DNA of 64,000 nt from Actinopolymorpha alba DSM 45243 (GCF_000373925.1 NZ_KB892790.1:112804-176803), one strand, 5' to 3'; positions 17,530-27,010 are shown, counted from the stretch's first letter. Numbers and translations are program-made. The notes: generated by a model not told the origin, from the sequence alone.

Positions 17530-18119
17530 CAGAGCAGGGGGCCGGGGTCGGGTACGAGCCGGGGTCGCCACTCTTTCGTTCGCATGCGGGCGAACGCGGG
17601 CTCGCCCACTCCCCGCTCGAGCCATGCCGTGACAATCTGGCTCACGCACGCGTCCAGGTCATCGCGGGCGGTGTCGACCTCGACGTCATAGAGCGCGAGC
17701 TGATGGGTGAGGCCGATCTGCTTCCTGGCCAAGCCCACCGAGCGATCCCCTCGCTGGCGTTCGCGTTCTTCGAGGACGTCCAGGGGGCAGTGCACACCGA
17801 CCGCGACCACGTCCGTTTCCTTGAACGCATCGACGAAGCTCAGGAGGCTGCCGGGGCTCCACGCGGCGGTGTCCACGATGACGCGATTGCCAGCGGCTGC
17901 CATGGTCGCGGCACACCGCGCGAAGCCGTCGTAGAGGCGCGCGCCGTACGTCAGGAAGTCTGGGCGGTCGTAAACGTGACCAGGTAACAGGTCAAAGAAC
18001 GTGTCCTCCGCGAAGTGCAGGAACACGTGATCGGTCAGTCGCGTCTGGAGCGCCCGCGCAAGGGTGGTTTTGCCACTGCTGGACGTGCCGTTGAGGAAGA
18101 TCACCGGAGCCGGCTCCAC
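17529..18119 (-). CDS. Chloramphenicol phosphotransferase-like P-loop kinase
   Basis: A 196-residue P-loop kinase of the CPT family. Walker A is VIFLNGTSSSGKTTLARAL. FAEDTFFDLLPGHVY carries the catalytic-type aspartate seen in CPT, and RVIVDTAAWSP and VGVHCPLDVLEERERQRGDR (the lid with Arg residues) follow. CPT phosphorylates chloramphenicol in its producer; most homologues have unknown substrates, so a resistance role should not be assumed. The start ATG 18119 gives the standard short lead-in before the P-loop. Convergent with the TauE/SafE gene; divergent from the formylglycine-enzyme-like gene. Confidence 0.83.
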   Translation of the reverse strand: MEPAPVIFLNGTSSSGKTTLARALQTRLTDHVFLHFAEDTFFDLLPGHVYDRPDFLTYGARLYDGFARCAATMAAAGNRVIVDTAAWSPGSLLSFVDAFKETDVVAVGVHCPLDVLEERERQRGDRSVGLARKQIGLTHQLALYDVEVDTARDDLDACVSQIVTAWLERGVGEPAFARMRTKEWRPRLVPDPGPLL

Positions 18120-18342
18120 GACCGGCCAGCCTAGTGCGTCTCCCTTAGATCAGGCTCGGTCAGCGCCCGAGCATGATCGACGGGACCCGTCCTAGGGCTT
18201 CTGGCGTACCCGTGGCCCGCCGATGGACCGATGGTGGAGCGGATGGATCCGCTGGCAGCGTTGGGCGAGCGCGCGGAGCGGCCGGGCGGCACCACCGAGT
18301 CGCCGGGCACGCACCGCCGATCCCGCGAGAGGAACCACCGAG

Positions 18343-19080
18343 TTGACCCTGCCAGACGTACTCGCCCAGATCGAGGACGACCTCATCGAAATCCCCGCCG
18401 GCCAGACCGTGGTCGGCTCCACTCCCGAGATCGTACGAGCGGAAATCGCCGCCCCGGACCTCAGTGGAGTCCATCCGGCCTGGCTGCGTAAGGAGATACC
18501 GCGCCACGTGGTGTCTCTGGAAGCGTTCCGGATCGGCCGGGTTCCGCTGACCATCGCGCAGGTCAGGGCACTCGCGACGGAGACGGGCATCGCACCTTCG
18601 CTCGACGGCGGTCCGGACGACCCCGCCACGGTGGGGGTCGAGCAGACCTTCGCGCTCTGCGCGGCGCTGTCGGATCTGACCGGCCGGCCGTTCCGGCTTC
18701 CGACCGAGGACGAGTGGGTCCGCGCCGCGCGAGGCGACGACGAGCGCACCTATCCCTGGGGTGATGAGTGGGAGGAGGGGCGGGCCAACATGGGGAAGGC
18801 GAGCGTGGGCAGCACCTGCCCGGTTGGTTCGTTCCCCTCCGGGCGCAGCGCCTTCGGGCTCCTGGACCTGGCCGGGAACGCCGACGAGCTCACCGGCACC
18901 TTCTATGCGCCGTACGAAGGCGCGCCGGAGGACGTGCCGGAACGCGAGACCTGGGCGTCCTCGCCGTACATCACCAAGGGCGGCGGCTACATGCACGTCC
19001 GTGACCTCGCCCGCTGTGACCGCCGGCACGGCATCTACGCCGAGGGGGAACCCCTCGCCATCCGGCTGGTGGTCGGCTAG
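18343..19080 (+). CDS. Formylglycine-generating-enzyme-like (SUMF1 fold) protein
   Basis: A 245-residue FGE-sulfatase-domain protein. Visible motifs: FRIGRVPLTIAQVRAL, FRLPTEDEWVRAARG, YPWGDEWEEGRAN, VGSFPSGRSAFGLLDLAGNA and the C-terminal GGGYMHVRDLARCDRRHG. True FGE needs a copper-binding Cys pair in this last block; only one Cys is seen here and Met-His-Val replaces the first. It may therefore be a non-FGE member (other SUMF1-fold enzymes or binding proteins). TTG 18343 is preferred, preceded by GAGAGGA at about 10 nt; ATG 18223 would add an Arg/Trp-rich segment. A sulfatase that would need FGE lies 29 kb away at 47.5-49 kb. Confidence 0.75.
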   Translation: MTLPDVLAQIEDDLIEIPAGQTVVGSTPEIVRAEIAAPDLSGVHPAWLRKEIPRHVVSLEAFRIGRVPLTIAQVRALATETGIAPSLDGGPDDPATVGVEQTFALCAALSDLTGRPFRLPTEDEWVRAARGDDERTYPWGDEWEEGRANMGKASVGSTCPVGSFPSGRSAFGLLDLAGNADELTGTFYAPYEGAPEDVPERETWASSPYITKGGGYMHVRDLARCDRRHGIYAEGEPLAIRLVVG

Positions 19081-19096
19081 GCCGTCGCCGCGGCGG

Positions 19097-21259
19097 TCAG
19101 GCGGCAAGGGCGAGGGCGAACGGCAGGACCTCGCCGGCGCCGGCGAGCCGGAGCTCGCGGGCGGCGACGGTGAGCGTCCACCGCGAGTCGACCAGATCGT
19201 CCACCAGCAGGACCGGCGGGGCGTCCCCGATCTCGGCGGTGAGCTTCGCGAGCCCGTCGCGTAGCTCACCGGAGACGCCGAGGCGACCCCAAACACCGGC
19301 CAGCCGGAACGCGCTGTTGCCGCCCGGCTCACCCGTGGGCCCACCGTCGACCGGGGTGACGGCACCGAGCAGCGGGAGCCGGCCGATCGTCGCCAGTCCC
19401 TCGGCTACTGAGCGGACCAGCGCCGGGCGGCGGCGCGACGCGACCGCGACGATGCCGACTGGACGCTGCTCCCATCCCCAGGTGCGGAGCGCGTCCACGC
19501 AGGCCGCAAGCACCGACTCCGGAACCGGCGCGTCCTCCGCGCCAGGCGCCAGGAGACCGCGCAGCCGCTGGCCCCAGCCAAGGTCGGTGAGCCGAGCGAC
19601 CGCACGGCCGGTGCTGGCGCGTTCGCTGGCATCGATCCGCCCGCGCGCCGGCACGCCGAGGCGGTCCATGCCGCTCGGCCACATCGCTCGCGGCTCGATC
19701 TCGACACCGACCTGGGCGAGCCGACCGGCAGCGGTGTCCTGGGCAACGGCAGGCACCTCGGTGGGATACCAGGACCCGGCACAGCGGTCGCAGCGGCCAC
19801 AGTCGGTGGCAGTCGGATCATCCAGGGCCCGCTGCAGGAACGCCATCCGGCATCCCTCGCCGGTCTGGAAGTCGAGCATGGCGCGCGCTTCGGCCGCCCT
19901 CGTCTCGCTGACCCGGGCATAGCGCTCCGCGTCGTAGGTCCAGGGACGACCGGTCGCCTCCCAGCCACCGGACACCCGGCGTACCGCACCTTCGACGTCG
20001 AGCACCTTGAGCAGCAGCTCGAGCCGGGTCCGGCGGACGTCGACGATCGCCTCCAAGGCTGCCGTCGACAGTGGCCGGGCGCTGTCCGCGAGCGCGGCGA
20101 GAACGGCGTCCGCCTGCTCCTGCTGGGGCATCGCGGCGGTCGCGAAGTAGCGCCAGATGTCGACGTCCTCCACCCCTGGCAGGAGGAGTACGTCGGCCCG
20201 CTCGGTGGCACGGCCGGCCCGGCCGACCTGCTGGTAGTAGGCGATCGGCGACGACGGCGCACCGAGGTGGACGATGAAGCCGAGATCAGGCTTGTCGAAC
20301 CCCATGCCGAGCGCCGAGGTCGCGATCAGCGCCTTGACCTCGTTACGGCGCAGGGCCTCCTCGGCGTCCCGGCGATCGGCGTCGTCGGTGCGGCCGGTGT
20401 AGGCCCGGACGGCGTACCCGGCGTCGCGGAGCATCGCGGCGACATCCTCCGCGCCGGACACGGTAAGGGAGTAGACGATGCCGCTGCCCGGCAGCATGTG
20501 GAGGTGGGCGATCAGCCAGGCCAGCCGCTGCTGGGGGGTGGGCAGGCGGAGAACGCCGAGTCGCAGGCTGTCGCGAGCGAGTGGACCGCGCAGGGTCAGG
20601 ACGTCACCGCCGCCGAGCTGCTCGGCGACATCGGCGACCACCCGTGCGTTGGCCGTCGCGGTGGTGCCGAGCACCGGCGTGTCGGCTGGCAGCTCGGCGA
20701 GCAGATCCCGGATCCGGCGGTAGTCAGGGCGGAAGTCGTGCCCCCAGTCGGACACGCAGTGTGCCTCGTCGACGACGAGCAGCCCGGTCGTCGCCGCCAG
20801 CTCGGGCAGCTGCTCGGACCGGAAGCGGGGGTTGTTGAGGCGTTCGGGGCTGACGAGGAGGACGTCGACCTCATCGGCGGCCAGGGCCTTGGTGATGTCG
20901 GCCCACTCGTCGGCATTCGCGGAGTTGATCGTCAGCCCTCGGATGCCGGCCCGGGAAGCGGCCGCCACCTGGTCGCGCATTAGGGCGAGCAGGGGCGAGA
21001 CGATCAGCGTCGGGCCTGCTCCCTGGGCGCGCCGCAGGGCGGTGGCCACGAAGTAGACAGCCGACTTGCCCCAGCCGGTGCGCTGGACGACCAAAGCACG
21101 CCGACGTCGCGCGACCAGCGCCTCGATCGCCTCCCACTGGCCATCCCGGAACTCCGCGTCCTCGCGTCCGACCAGCCGGCGCAGGAGTCGGTCGGCCGTG
21201 GCACGGAGCTCATCGGTGCCGTGCGGGCCGGTTGGGTCTGGGGTAGGTGTGCGTTCCAT
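19097..21259 (-). CDS. RecQ-family DNA helicase with C-terminal phosphoribosyltransferase-like domain
   Basis: A 720-residue superfamily 2 helicase. Motifs: FRDGQWEAIEALVARRRRAL (motif 0), RTGWGKSAVYFVATAL (Walker A, Trp where RecQ often has Gly), LLVVDEAHCVSDWGHDFRPD (DEAH), LGTTATAN, then the second RecA domain with YTGRTDDADRRDAEEAL, ALGMGFDKPDLGFIVH and YYQQVGRAGRATERADVLLL. A four-Cys zinc site spans GCRMAF to CGRCDRC. The last 150 residues contain PVLLVDDLVDSRWTLTVAAR, a PRPP-binding-loop-like motif of type I phosphoribosyltransferases. ATG 21259 begins MERTPTPDP. Helicase role in repair is likely; the role of the tail is unknown. Confidence 0.9.
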   Translation of the reverse strand: MERTPTPDPTGPHGTDELRATADRLLRRLVGREDAEFRDGQWEAIEALVARRRRALVVQRTGWGKSAVYFVATALRRAQGAGPTLIVSPLLALMRDQVAAASRAGIRGLTINSANADEWADITKALAADEVDVLLVSPERLNNPRFRSEQLPELAATTGLLVVDEAHCVSDWGHDFRPDYRRIRDLLAELPADTPVLGTTATANARVVADVAEQLGGGDVLTLRGPLARDSLRLGVLRLPTPQQRLAWLIAHLHMLPGSGIVYSLTVSGAEDVAAMLRDAGYAVRAYTGRTDDADRRDAEEALRRNEVKALIATSALGMGFDKPDLGFIVHLGAPSSPIAYYQQVGRAGRATERADVLLLPGVEDVDIWRYFATAAMPQQEQADAVLAALADSARPLSTAALEAIVDVRRTRLELLLKVLDVEGAVRRVSGGWEATGRPWTYDAERYARVSETRAAEARAMLDFQTGEGCRMAFLQRALDDPTATDCGRCDRCAGSWYPTEVPAVAQDTAAGRLAQVGVEIEPRAMWPSGMDRLGVPARGRIDASERASTGRAVARLTDLGWGQRLRGLLAPGAEDAPVPESVLAACVDALRTWGWEQRPVGIVAVASRRRPALVRSVAEGLATIGRLPLLGAVTPVDGGPTGEPGGNSAFRLAGVWGRLGVSGELRDGLAKLTAEIGDAPPVLLVDDLVDSRWTLTVAARELRLAGAGEVLPFALALAA

Positions 21260-21335
21260 CGTGGCCACGACGCTAGCGGACGGCTCGGACAATGCCCGAC
21301 AGGCGAGCGCGGCGCCCCTGGATGAGGGCATAGAA

Positions 21336-21368
21336 AAGCCCTCGCGTCGGGGGGTGTCGCGAGGGCTT
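21336..21368 (-). terminator. Strong intrinsic terminator
   Basis: Arms AAGCCCTCGCG (21336-21346) and CGCGAGGGCTT (21358-21368) pair perfectly around an 11-nt loop. Read on the minus strand the stem is followed by TTTTCT, a canonical rho-independent terminator. It lies 73 nt past the sterol-carrier-family gene and before the helicase gene on that strand. Confidence 0.8.
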
Positions 21369-21441
21369 CTCCAGATGGCTTCGGACCACCGGCGATACGA
21401 CGGGGGTCCCGGCCCGCTGGTTCCGCCTCGGTTCAACTTTC

Positions 21442-21843
21442 TCAATTCTTTTTTTCGGGGCCCTCTGCCGGCCCCAGCGGGAGGTACTCCGAGAGGTCGG
21501 TGCGCTCCCCGCTGGCGATGACGGAACCCGCGTCACGGGCGGCGGCCCAGGTCAGCCGCCCGGCGCTGAGGAGCACCCAGGTCACCGGGTCGGTCTCGAC
21601 CACACCAGGCGGTGTGCCTCGGGTGTGGCGCGGTCCGGGCACGCACTGGATCGCGGCGTACGGCGGCACTCGCACCTCAACGGAGCGCCCAGGCGCCCGC
21701 GTGGCCAGCAGGGCCAGGTAGTGCCGGACGAGCAGGCGCAGGTCGCCGGCCTCCGGAGCGGCGCGCTCGTCAACGGCGGCGAGGACGCGTTCCAGTGCCT
21801 GGGACACGGCGACGGGATCGGCGGGGCGTAGTCGGGAAGGCAC
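21442..21843 (-). CDS. Sterol-carrier-family protein
   Basis: A 133-residue protein of the actinobacterial sterol carrier family (SCP2-like fold; lipid binding is inferred from the fold). Recognisable blocks are DPVAVSQALERVLAAVDE, LRLLVRHYLALLATRAPGRS, VEVRVPPYAAIQCVPGPRHT and PVTWVLLSAGRLTWAAARDA. It ends GPAEGPEKKN. GTG 21843 is chosen; the frame stays open to ATG 22050, but the extra 69 residues look unconserved. In other actinobacteria this family is a neighbour of purF/purM; those genes are not seen here, although many other pur genes are in the window. An intrinsic terminator follows. Confidence 0.72.
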   Translation of the reverse strand: MPSRLRPADPVAVSQALERVLAAVDERAAPEAGDLRLLVRHYLALLATRAPGRSVEVRVPPYAAIQCVPGPRHTRGTPPGVVETDPVTWVLLSAGRLTWAAARDAGSVIASGERTDLSEYLPLGPAEGPEKKN

Positions 21844-22131
21844 CCGCGTGAGCTTAATCGGCGGCTGGTCGCGGTATCTGTCTCTCTGCCGGCCCGAGAC
21901 GCCGACCGGCTTCGCGCCGCTCGGCCCAGTCTGCTCGCGGCGCGTGCTGTCCGCCACACCCGAAACGCTCCCGTCGAGCGGGACGAAGAAGAGATCAGGA
22001 CTGGCAAGGACTGGCGGAGAGCGTTCACCGACGGCCCGACCACGCGCCACCTACGAGCCTGATGACGTTCGGTCGCCGCGGTGACGCTCTGAGTGTCTTC
22101 TGCCTCACCCCGACCGTTTCTTGGAGCAGGC

Positions 22132-23721
22132 ATGACACCGCTGTCCCGTCGCCGGCTGCTGACCGTCGGCAGCCTGTCCGCCGGTGCCCTTCTTACTGGT
22201 TCGGTCCCGCCGATCAGCTTCGCCGACGCGACTTTCGGGACGACCGACCCTGCTCGTACCACCTCTCGGGTCAGTCGCGGCCTGCCGGCCGACGTGTTCC
22301 AACTCGGGGTCGCGTCCGGCGAACCCTGGCCGGACTCGGTCGTACTGTGGACGCGGCTCGCACCCGATCCACTGCACGGAGGCGGGCTCCGCGGCATCGA
22401 CGCGGTGCCGGTGGAGTGGGAGATCGCCCGCGACCAGGCGTTCCGTTTTGTCGAACGACGTGGAACGGCGTACGCCCATCCGCGCGAGGGCCACAGCGTG
22501 CACGTCGAGCCCCAGGGTCTGCGGCCTGGCCGGGAGTACTACTACCGCTTCCGCGCCGGAACGCAGATCTCCCCGGTCGGGCGAACGCGGACCGCCCCCG
22601 CACGCCACGCGCAGCCACACCGGATGCGGTTCGCGTTCGCGTCCTGCCAGAACTACCAGCACGGGTACTTCGTGGCGTACCGCGACCTCGTCGAGCAGGA
22701 TGTGGAGTTCCTGGCGTTCCTCGGCGACTACATCTATGAGTCCGCGCCGCATCCGCGCGCCGTACGCCGGCATGAGGGCACCGGCGAGCCGGTCACCCTC
22801 GCCGAATACCGCAATCGGTACGCCCGCTACAAGACCGATCCCGACCTGCGGGCCGCGCACGCGCACTGCCCCTGGATCGTCACCTTCGACGACCACGAGG
22901 TCGACAACGACTGGGCGGGCGGCGTTCCCCAGGACCCCGGCAAGCAGTCGCCCGCGGCGTTCGCCGCCCGCCGGGCCGCGGCGTACCAGGCGTGGTACGA
23001 ACACATGCCCGTACGCCGGATCGCCAAGCCGCAGGGCACCCGGATCCAGGCGTACCGCCGACTCCGGTGGGGCGACCTCGCCCGGATCCACGTACTCGAC
23101 ACCCGGCAGTACCGCACCGACCAGGCACGAGACCCGCGACAGTTCGACGATCCTTCGCGCACAATGACCGGTCCCGCGCAGGAACGCTGGCTCGTCGACG
23201 GCCTCACCTCTGGCGGCCAGCGCTGGAACCTGCTCGCCAACCAGGTACCCCTCGTCCGCACGGATCGAAAGGCCGGGCCCGAGGAGGTGCTGTGGGCGGA
23301 TCCGTGGGACGGCTACCGGGCACAACGCCGCCGGCTACTGCGGGTGCTCGGATCGGATCCGGTTTCCAACCCGGTGGTCCTGACCGGCGACCGGCATTTC
23401 ACCATGGCGTGCGACCTCACCAGCGACTTCGACGACCCCGGCGCGCGGGCGGTCGGCGCCGAGATCGTCGGGACGTCGATCACGTCCGAGGGCGACCAGG
23501 ACCAGGCAGCGTGGCATCGCCGCTGGGATCAGGTGATCGCGGAGTCGCCGTACTGGAAGTACGGCGATGGCCGGCGCGGCTACGTCGTGTGTGACGTCGA
23601 TCGGGAGCGGGCGCTCGCGACCCTGCGGGTGGCGAGCAACGTCGGCACGCCCGATGGCCGGATGTCGACCGCGCGGCAGTTCGTCATCGAGTCAGGACGC
23701 CGCGGCCTCGAAGCCGTCTGA
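22132..23721 (+). CDS. phoD: PhoD-like alkaline phosphatase/phosphodiesterase, Tat-exported
   Basis: A 529-residue PhoD-family enzyme. The N-terminus MTPLSRRRLLTVGSLSAGAL is a twin-arginine signal. The Fn3-like N-domain contains FQLGVASGEPWPDSVVLWTR. The catalytic core has RFAFASCQNYQHGYFVAYRD, EFLAFLGDYIYE, WIVTFDDHEVDNDWAGG and VVLTGDRHFTMACDL, the calcium/iron-binding and active-site blocks of PhoD. ATG 22132 follows GGAGCAGG. It should release phosphate from phosphodiesters or monoesters outside the cell. It would normally be induced by phosphate starvation; I see no clear PHO box. An in-frame start at 22093 would bury the signal. Confidence 0.92.
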   Translation: MTPLSRRRLLTVGSLSAGALLTGSVPPISFADATFGTTDPARTTSRVSRGLPADVFQLGVASGEPWPDSVVLWTRLAPDPLHGGGLRGIDAVPVEWEIARDQAFRFVERRGTAYAHPREGHSVHVEPQGLRPGREYYYRFRAGTQISPVGRTRTAPARHAQPHRMRFAFASCQNYQHGYFVAYRDLVEQDVEFLAFLGDYIYESAPHPRAVRRHEGTGEPVTLAEYRNRYARYKTDPDLRAAHAHCPWIVTFDDHEVDNDWAGGVPQDPGKQSPAAFAARRAAAYQAWYEHMPVRRIAKPQGTRIQAYRRLRWGDLARIHVLDTRQYRTDQARDPRQFDDPSRTMTGPAQERWLVDGLTSGGQRWNLLANQVPLVRTDRKAGPEEVLWADPWDGYRAQRRRLLRVLGSDPVSNPVVLTGDRHFTMACDLTSDFDDPGARAVGAEIVGTSITSEGDQDQAAWHRRWDQVIAESPYWKYGDGRRGYVVCDVDRERALATLRVASNVGTPDGRMSTARQFVIESGRRGLEAV

Positions 23722-24352
23722 TCGTTGGCGCCGCGCCCCATGGGCACCCCTGTACGCTGCGAGCCGCCTTCGGAGTAAGGCTTCGTATGGTCAAGGTCGC
23801 AGCTGATTGCCGGGCGCCTCCATAGCATCCAGGTGCAGCGTTGATTGAGTGACTGCACAAACTCCGCCGGGAGACCGCGTAAGAACCGTTTCGACATTGG
23901 GTGCAGGCTCAACAGTTGCCCGGTGACCGGCTCAGAAGACCGTTCCGCCTCATCTTTTTTGAAGCATGGCGGGCAGTGCGCCAATATCTGTGTGTCACCA
24001 CCAACTTCGGGCCGAGAAGCATGTCAACAAACCCGAGCGGGAGCGGCGAGATCCGCACATCATCGCCGCCACTCATGCGTTCGCGTTTAGTCGAACGCGA
24101 AAATGATGCGCAACCGGCGACGGCCATCGGAACGCCTTGTTTGCAAGGAGATTGCGGTCACTCAGAAACTCTGAATGATTGTGGAGGCTCCGGGGTGTTA
24201 TAGGCCCACGGAGTTTCCACAATGTTTGGGGGGCAGCATGCTTCGGCCGCGGCCGCGGCAGGTCGATGCGACATGACTGGGCCCAACGACGGGTACCCAT
24301 CAAAGTAGGCGCGTCATTTCCTCGCCGGTCCCGGACTGACAGGAGCTCGCCC
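23722..24352. other. Gene-free region between phoD and the DUF1906 gene
   Basis: 631 bp with lower GC than the flanks. Short frames on both strands (for example plus 23845-24203) do not resemble known proteins. It contains an imperfect hairpin (24178-24223) and presumably the promoter of the following secreted-protein gene. It may be the remnant of a mobile or lost gene. Confidence 0.45.
24178..24223. repeat. Hairpin upstream of the DUF1906 gene
   Basis: ATTGTGGAGGCTCCG (24178-24192) and CGGAGTTTCCACAAT (24209-24223) pair over 15 nt with two G:T wobbles as RNA. It lies 130 nt before the ATG at 24353. Could be a terminator of an upstream transcript or a leader structure. Confidence 0.5.
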
Positions 24353-26173
24353 ATGCGTGGGAGCATTGGTATTTCACTTCGTGCGGCGTTCATCGCGGCG
24401 TTGGGCGTGGTCGTACTCGGCGCCAGTGCCACGCTGTCGCCCCAGCCCGCCACGGCGAGTCCTGCGGTCCCGGCCGCCGCCCCTTCCACTGTCGCCGATC
24501 CCACTGGCGCCGATCCCACTGTCGCCGACCCTTCGACGGCTTCCAGGACCGTCACCTATCACGGTTACCGGCTCGACGTCCCGCGCTCCTGGCGGATCGT
24601 CGATCTTCAACGGACCTCGAACGCCTGCATCCGCTTCGACACGCCCACCCTCTATCTGGGTCGGCCGAGCAGCCAACCCGACTGCCCCGCTGGCCTGGTC
24701 GGACGCACCGCCGGAATCGTCGTTCAGCCGCTCGACGCCGCGGCCGCCAAAAACCTGACGAGCGATATTCGTACGACGTCACCGGGTTCGGCGGCCATGC
24801 CAGCGGACGTCCGGTCGACGGGCGACACCATCCAGTTCGTGGTCGAGGACGCGGGGGTCGTCATCACCGCGGCACACACACCTGAGACCGAGTCGTACGT
24901 CCGGCAGATCCTCACCCAGGCCCGCCTCGCACCGGGCGCCCAACCCGCCCGTCTCCCCATCGCGCCCCCAACCCCGAGGGCCGCCATCGTCGCTCCCGGC
25001 AACTTCACCGGAAAGGGCTTTGACGCCTGCACCGCTCCCTCGCAGTCCGCGATGAACGCCTGGCTGGCGAACTCGCCGTACCGCGCGGTCGGCGTCTACA
25101 TCGGCGGCGCCGTCCGCGCCTGCGCGCAGCCCAACCTCACCGCCACCTGGGTCTCGACCCAGGCGTCCAAGGGCTGGCATGTCATGCCGATCTACGTCGG
25201 CCTGCAGGCGCCATGCACCAACTTCCGGAGCCGCCTGTCCTCAAACCCGACAACAGCCCGCGCGCAGGGTCACCAGGCGGGAGCGGATGCGGTCACCCTC
25301 GCCAAGGCGCTCGGGCTCAGTCCCGGCAGCGCGATCTACGAGGACATGGAGGCCTACCCGCGAGGAGGCTCGTGCACGACCGCTGTCCTGTCGTTCCTTG
25401 CTGGCTGGACCGATGAACTCCACGCCCGCGGATATCTCTCCGGCATCTACTCCAGTGCCGCCTCCGGCGTGACCGATCTGGTGAGTGCATACAACAGCAC
25501 CACCTACACCCGGCCCGACCACATCTTCTTCGCCTGGTGGAACGGCCAGGCGAACGTGAACGGCGGCTCCTACATTCCGGCCAGCTACTGGGCCAACCGG
25601 CAGCGGATCCACCAGTACGTCGGCAATGTCACCGAAACCTACGGTGGCGTCAGGATCAACATCGACCGCGACTACTTCGACATCGGCACCGGAAGCCCGC
25701 CGCCACCGCCACCACCCCGCTCCTGCTCGACCGTCAACCTCAACTTCACCAGCTATCGGACCATCCGGTCAGGGTCCACGGGTCCCGCCGTGCTCGCCGC
25801 GGAGTGCCTGCTCAAGGCAGCGGGATTCAACCCGGGTACGCCGAACAGCACTTTCGGACCCGCGACCGTCGCGGCGGTGAAGGCGTTCCAGCAAAGCCGC
25901 AGGCTCACCGCCAACGGCATCGTGGACCGGCGGACCTGGACGGCCCTCCTCTCGGTCGGCAGCAGGCCGACGCTGCGGACCGGCTCGACGGGTGCGGCGG
26001 TCCAGCGGCTCCAGCGGGCCCTCACCGCGGCGCTCGGGCGTACGGTCGTCATCGACGGCTCCTTCGGCGCGCAGACGGAGCGGGCCGTACGCGACTACCA
26101 GACCTCGCGCAGACTCGTCGTGGACGGCTGGGTCGGAGCTCAGACCTGGTCCGCGCTGCAGGCCGGCCGATGA
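24353..26173 (+). CDS. Secreted DUF1906 glycoside-hydrolase-like protein with two peptidoglycan-binding domains
   Basis: A 606-residue exported protein. The signal peptide is MRGSIGISLRAAFIAALGVV followed by a small-residue cleavage region, then an Ala/Pro/Thr linker with short DPT/ADP repeats. The middle (about 220-455) is a DUF1906/Rv2525c-like TIM barrel: GKGFDACTAPSQSAMNAWLA, GVYIGGAVRACAQPNLTATW, the acidic GSAIYEDMEAYPRGGSC and INIDRDYFDIGTG. After a PPPPPPP linker come two PG_binding_1 repeats (LRTGSTGAAVQRLQRAL, FGAQTERAVRDYQTSRRLVV). ATG 24353 has AGGAG at 8 nt. Likely acts on or attaches to the cell wall. It overlaps the convergent PAP2 gene by 34 nt. Confidence 0.88.
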   Translation: MRGSIGISLRAAFIAALGVVVLGASATLSPQPATASPAVPAAAPSTVADPTGADPTVADPSTASRTVTYHGYRLDVPRSWRIVDLQRTSNACIRFDTPTLYLGRPSSQPDCPAGLVGRTAGIVVQPLDAAAAKNLTSDIRTTSPGSAAMPADVRSTGDTIQFVVEDAGVVITAAHTPETESYVRQILTQARLAPGAQPARLPIAPPTPRAAIVAPGNFTGKGFDACTAPSQSAMNAWLANSPYRAVGVYIGGAVRACAQPNLTATWVSTQASKGWHVMPIYVGLQAPCTNFRSRLSSNPTTARAQGHQAGADAVTLAKALGLSPGSAIYEDMEAYPRGGSCTTAVLSFLAGWTDELHARGYLSGIYSSAASGVTDLVSAYNSTTYTRPDHIFFAWWNGQANVNGGSYIPASYWANRQRIHQYVGNVTETYGGVRINIDRDYFDIGTGSPPPPPPPRSCSTVNLNFTSYRTIRSGSTGPAVLAAECLLKAAGFNPGTPNSTFGPATVAAVKAFQQSRRLTANGIVDRRTWTALLSVGSRPTLRTGSTGAAVQRLQRALTAALGRTVVIDGSFGAQTERAVRDYQTSRRLVVDGWVGAQTWSALQAGR

Positions 26174-26787
26174 TCAGGGTCCTGGTCAGCACCCACCTCC
26201 GCCGCTGGATGGGGCCGCAGGCGTTCCACCAGCGGCGTGAGGACCGGTGCGAGACCAGCCGTCAGTGCCGCTGCGACCGCCGTACCAAGCAGGAACCCGA
26301 CCGCGACATCGTGCGGATAATGCACGCCCACAAAGACACGGGACGCCGCCATGAGAACGGCCAGCGGCGCGACGACCGCGGCAATCCGCCGCCACGCGAT
26401 CACCAACGAGGTGGCCGAGGCGGCCACGATCGTCGCGTGGTTGCTCGGGAACGACCAGTCGCCGAGGGCTGGACAGCGGGCGATCGTGGTGACTCCGACG
26501 ATCGCGCGGCATGGCCGCTGCTCGTGAAAGAACATCTTGGCGGTCTCGCTCAGGAGGTACGCGGCGACCGTGACGGGTGGCGCGATCAACGCGAGTACGA
26601 CACCGCGAGCCTCGCCCCGGCGAGACCGCCACCAGACAAGGACGAAGAGCCCGGCGAACAACACCAACCCCGCGTCGGTTCCCCACCCGGCGAGATCGCG
26701 TAACCACAACGGCGCATGCTGGGCGAATCCGGTGACATCGCGATACCACTGGATGCTGATTTCTGGTACGTCAATGGTGAGGCTCAC
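26140..26787 (-). CDS. PAP2-family membrane phosphatase
   Basis: A 215-residue integral membrane phosphatase. The three PAP2 motifs are intact: KMFFHEQRP (K-x6-RP), SFPSNHAT (PSxH) and SRVFVGVHYPHDVAVGFLLG (SR-x5-H-x3-D). About five helices are visible. Likely substrates are undecaprenyl pyrophosphate, phosphatidic acid or another lipid phosphate. GTG 26787 is preceded by AAGGAAG. Its 3' end overlaps the peptidoglycan-binding protein gene, which points to loose packing of two wall-related genes rather than to an operon. Confidence 0.9.
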   Translation of the reverse strand: MSLTIDVPEISIQWYRDVTGFAQHAPLWLRDLAGWGTDAGLVLFAGLFVLVWWRSRRGEARGVVLALIAPPVTVAAYLLSETAKMFFHEQRPCRAIVGVTTIARCPALGDWSFPSNHATIVAASATSLVIAWRRIAAVVAPLAVLMAASRVFVGVHYPHDVAVGFLLGTAVAAALTAGLAPVLTPLVERLRPHPAAEVGADQDPDHRPACSADQV

Positions 26788-27010
26788 CGTTTCGCTTCCT
26801 TACCGATCGATCGGCCGGGCGACCTCTGTGTCCACCAAATGCCGCCGCCGACAGACCGACTATCGCAGGCCTTCGACGCCACAGTGGGCTCGATTCCAGA
26901 TCCGGGGCCGGGCGACACCAGACCGGGAGCGGACAGGAAGCGGGGCACTCACCCCCAAATGAGTACGTCGACCAGTGGCGCGGCCCCGTCTCCTGATGCA
27001 CCCTCACGAC

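Noticed and set aside
17529..18119. Chloramphenicol resistance gene
   Set aside because: CPT-fold kinases are widespread and mostly of unknown substrate; the family name does not justify a resistance call.
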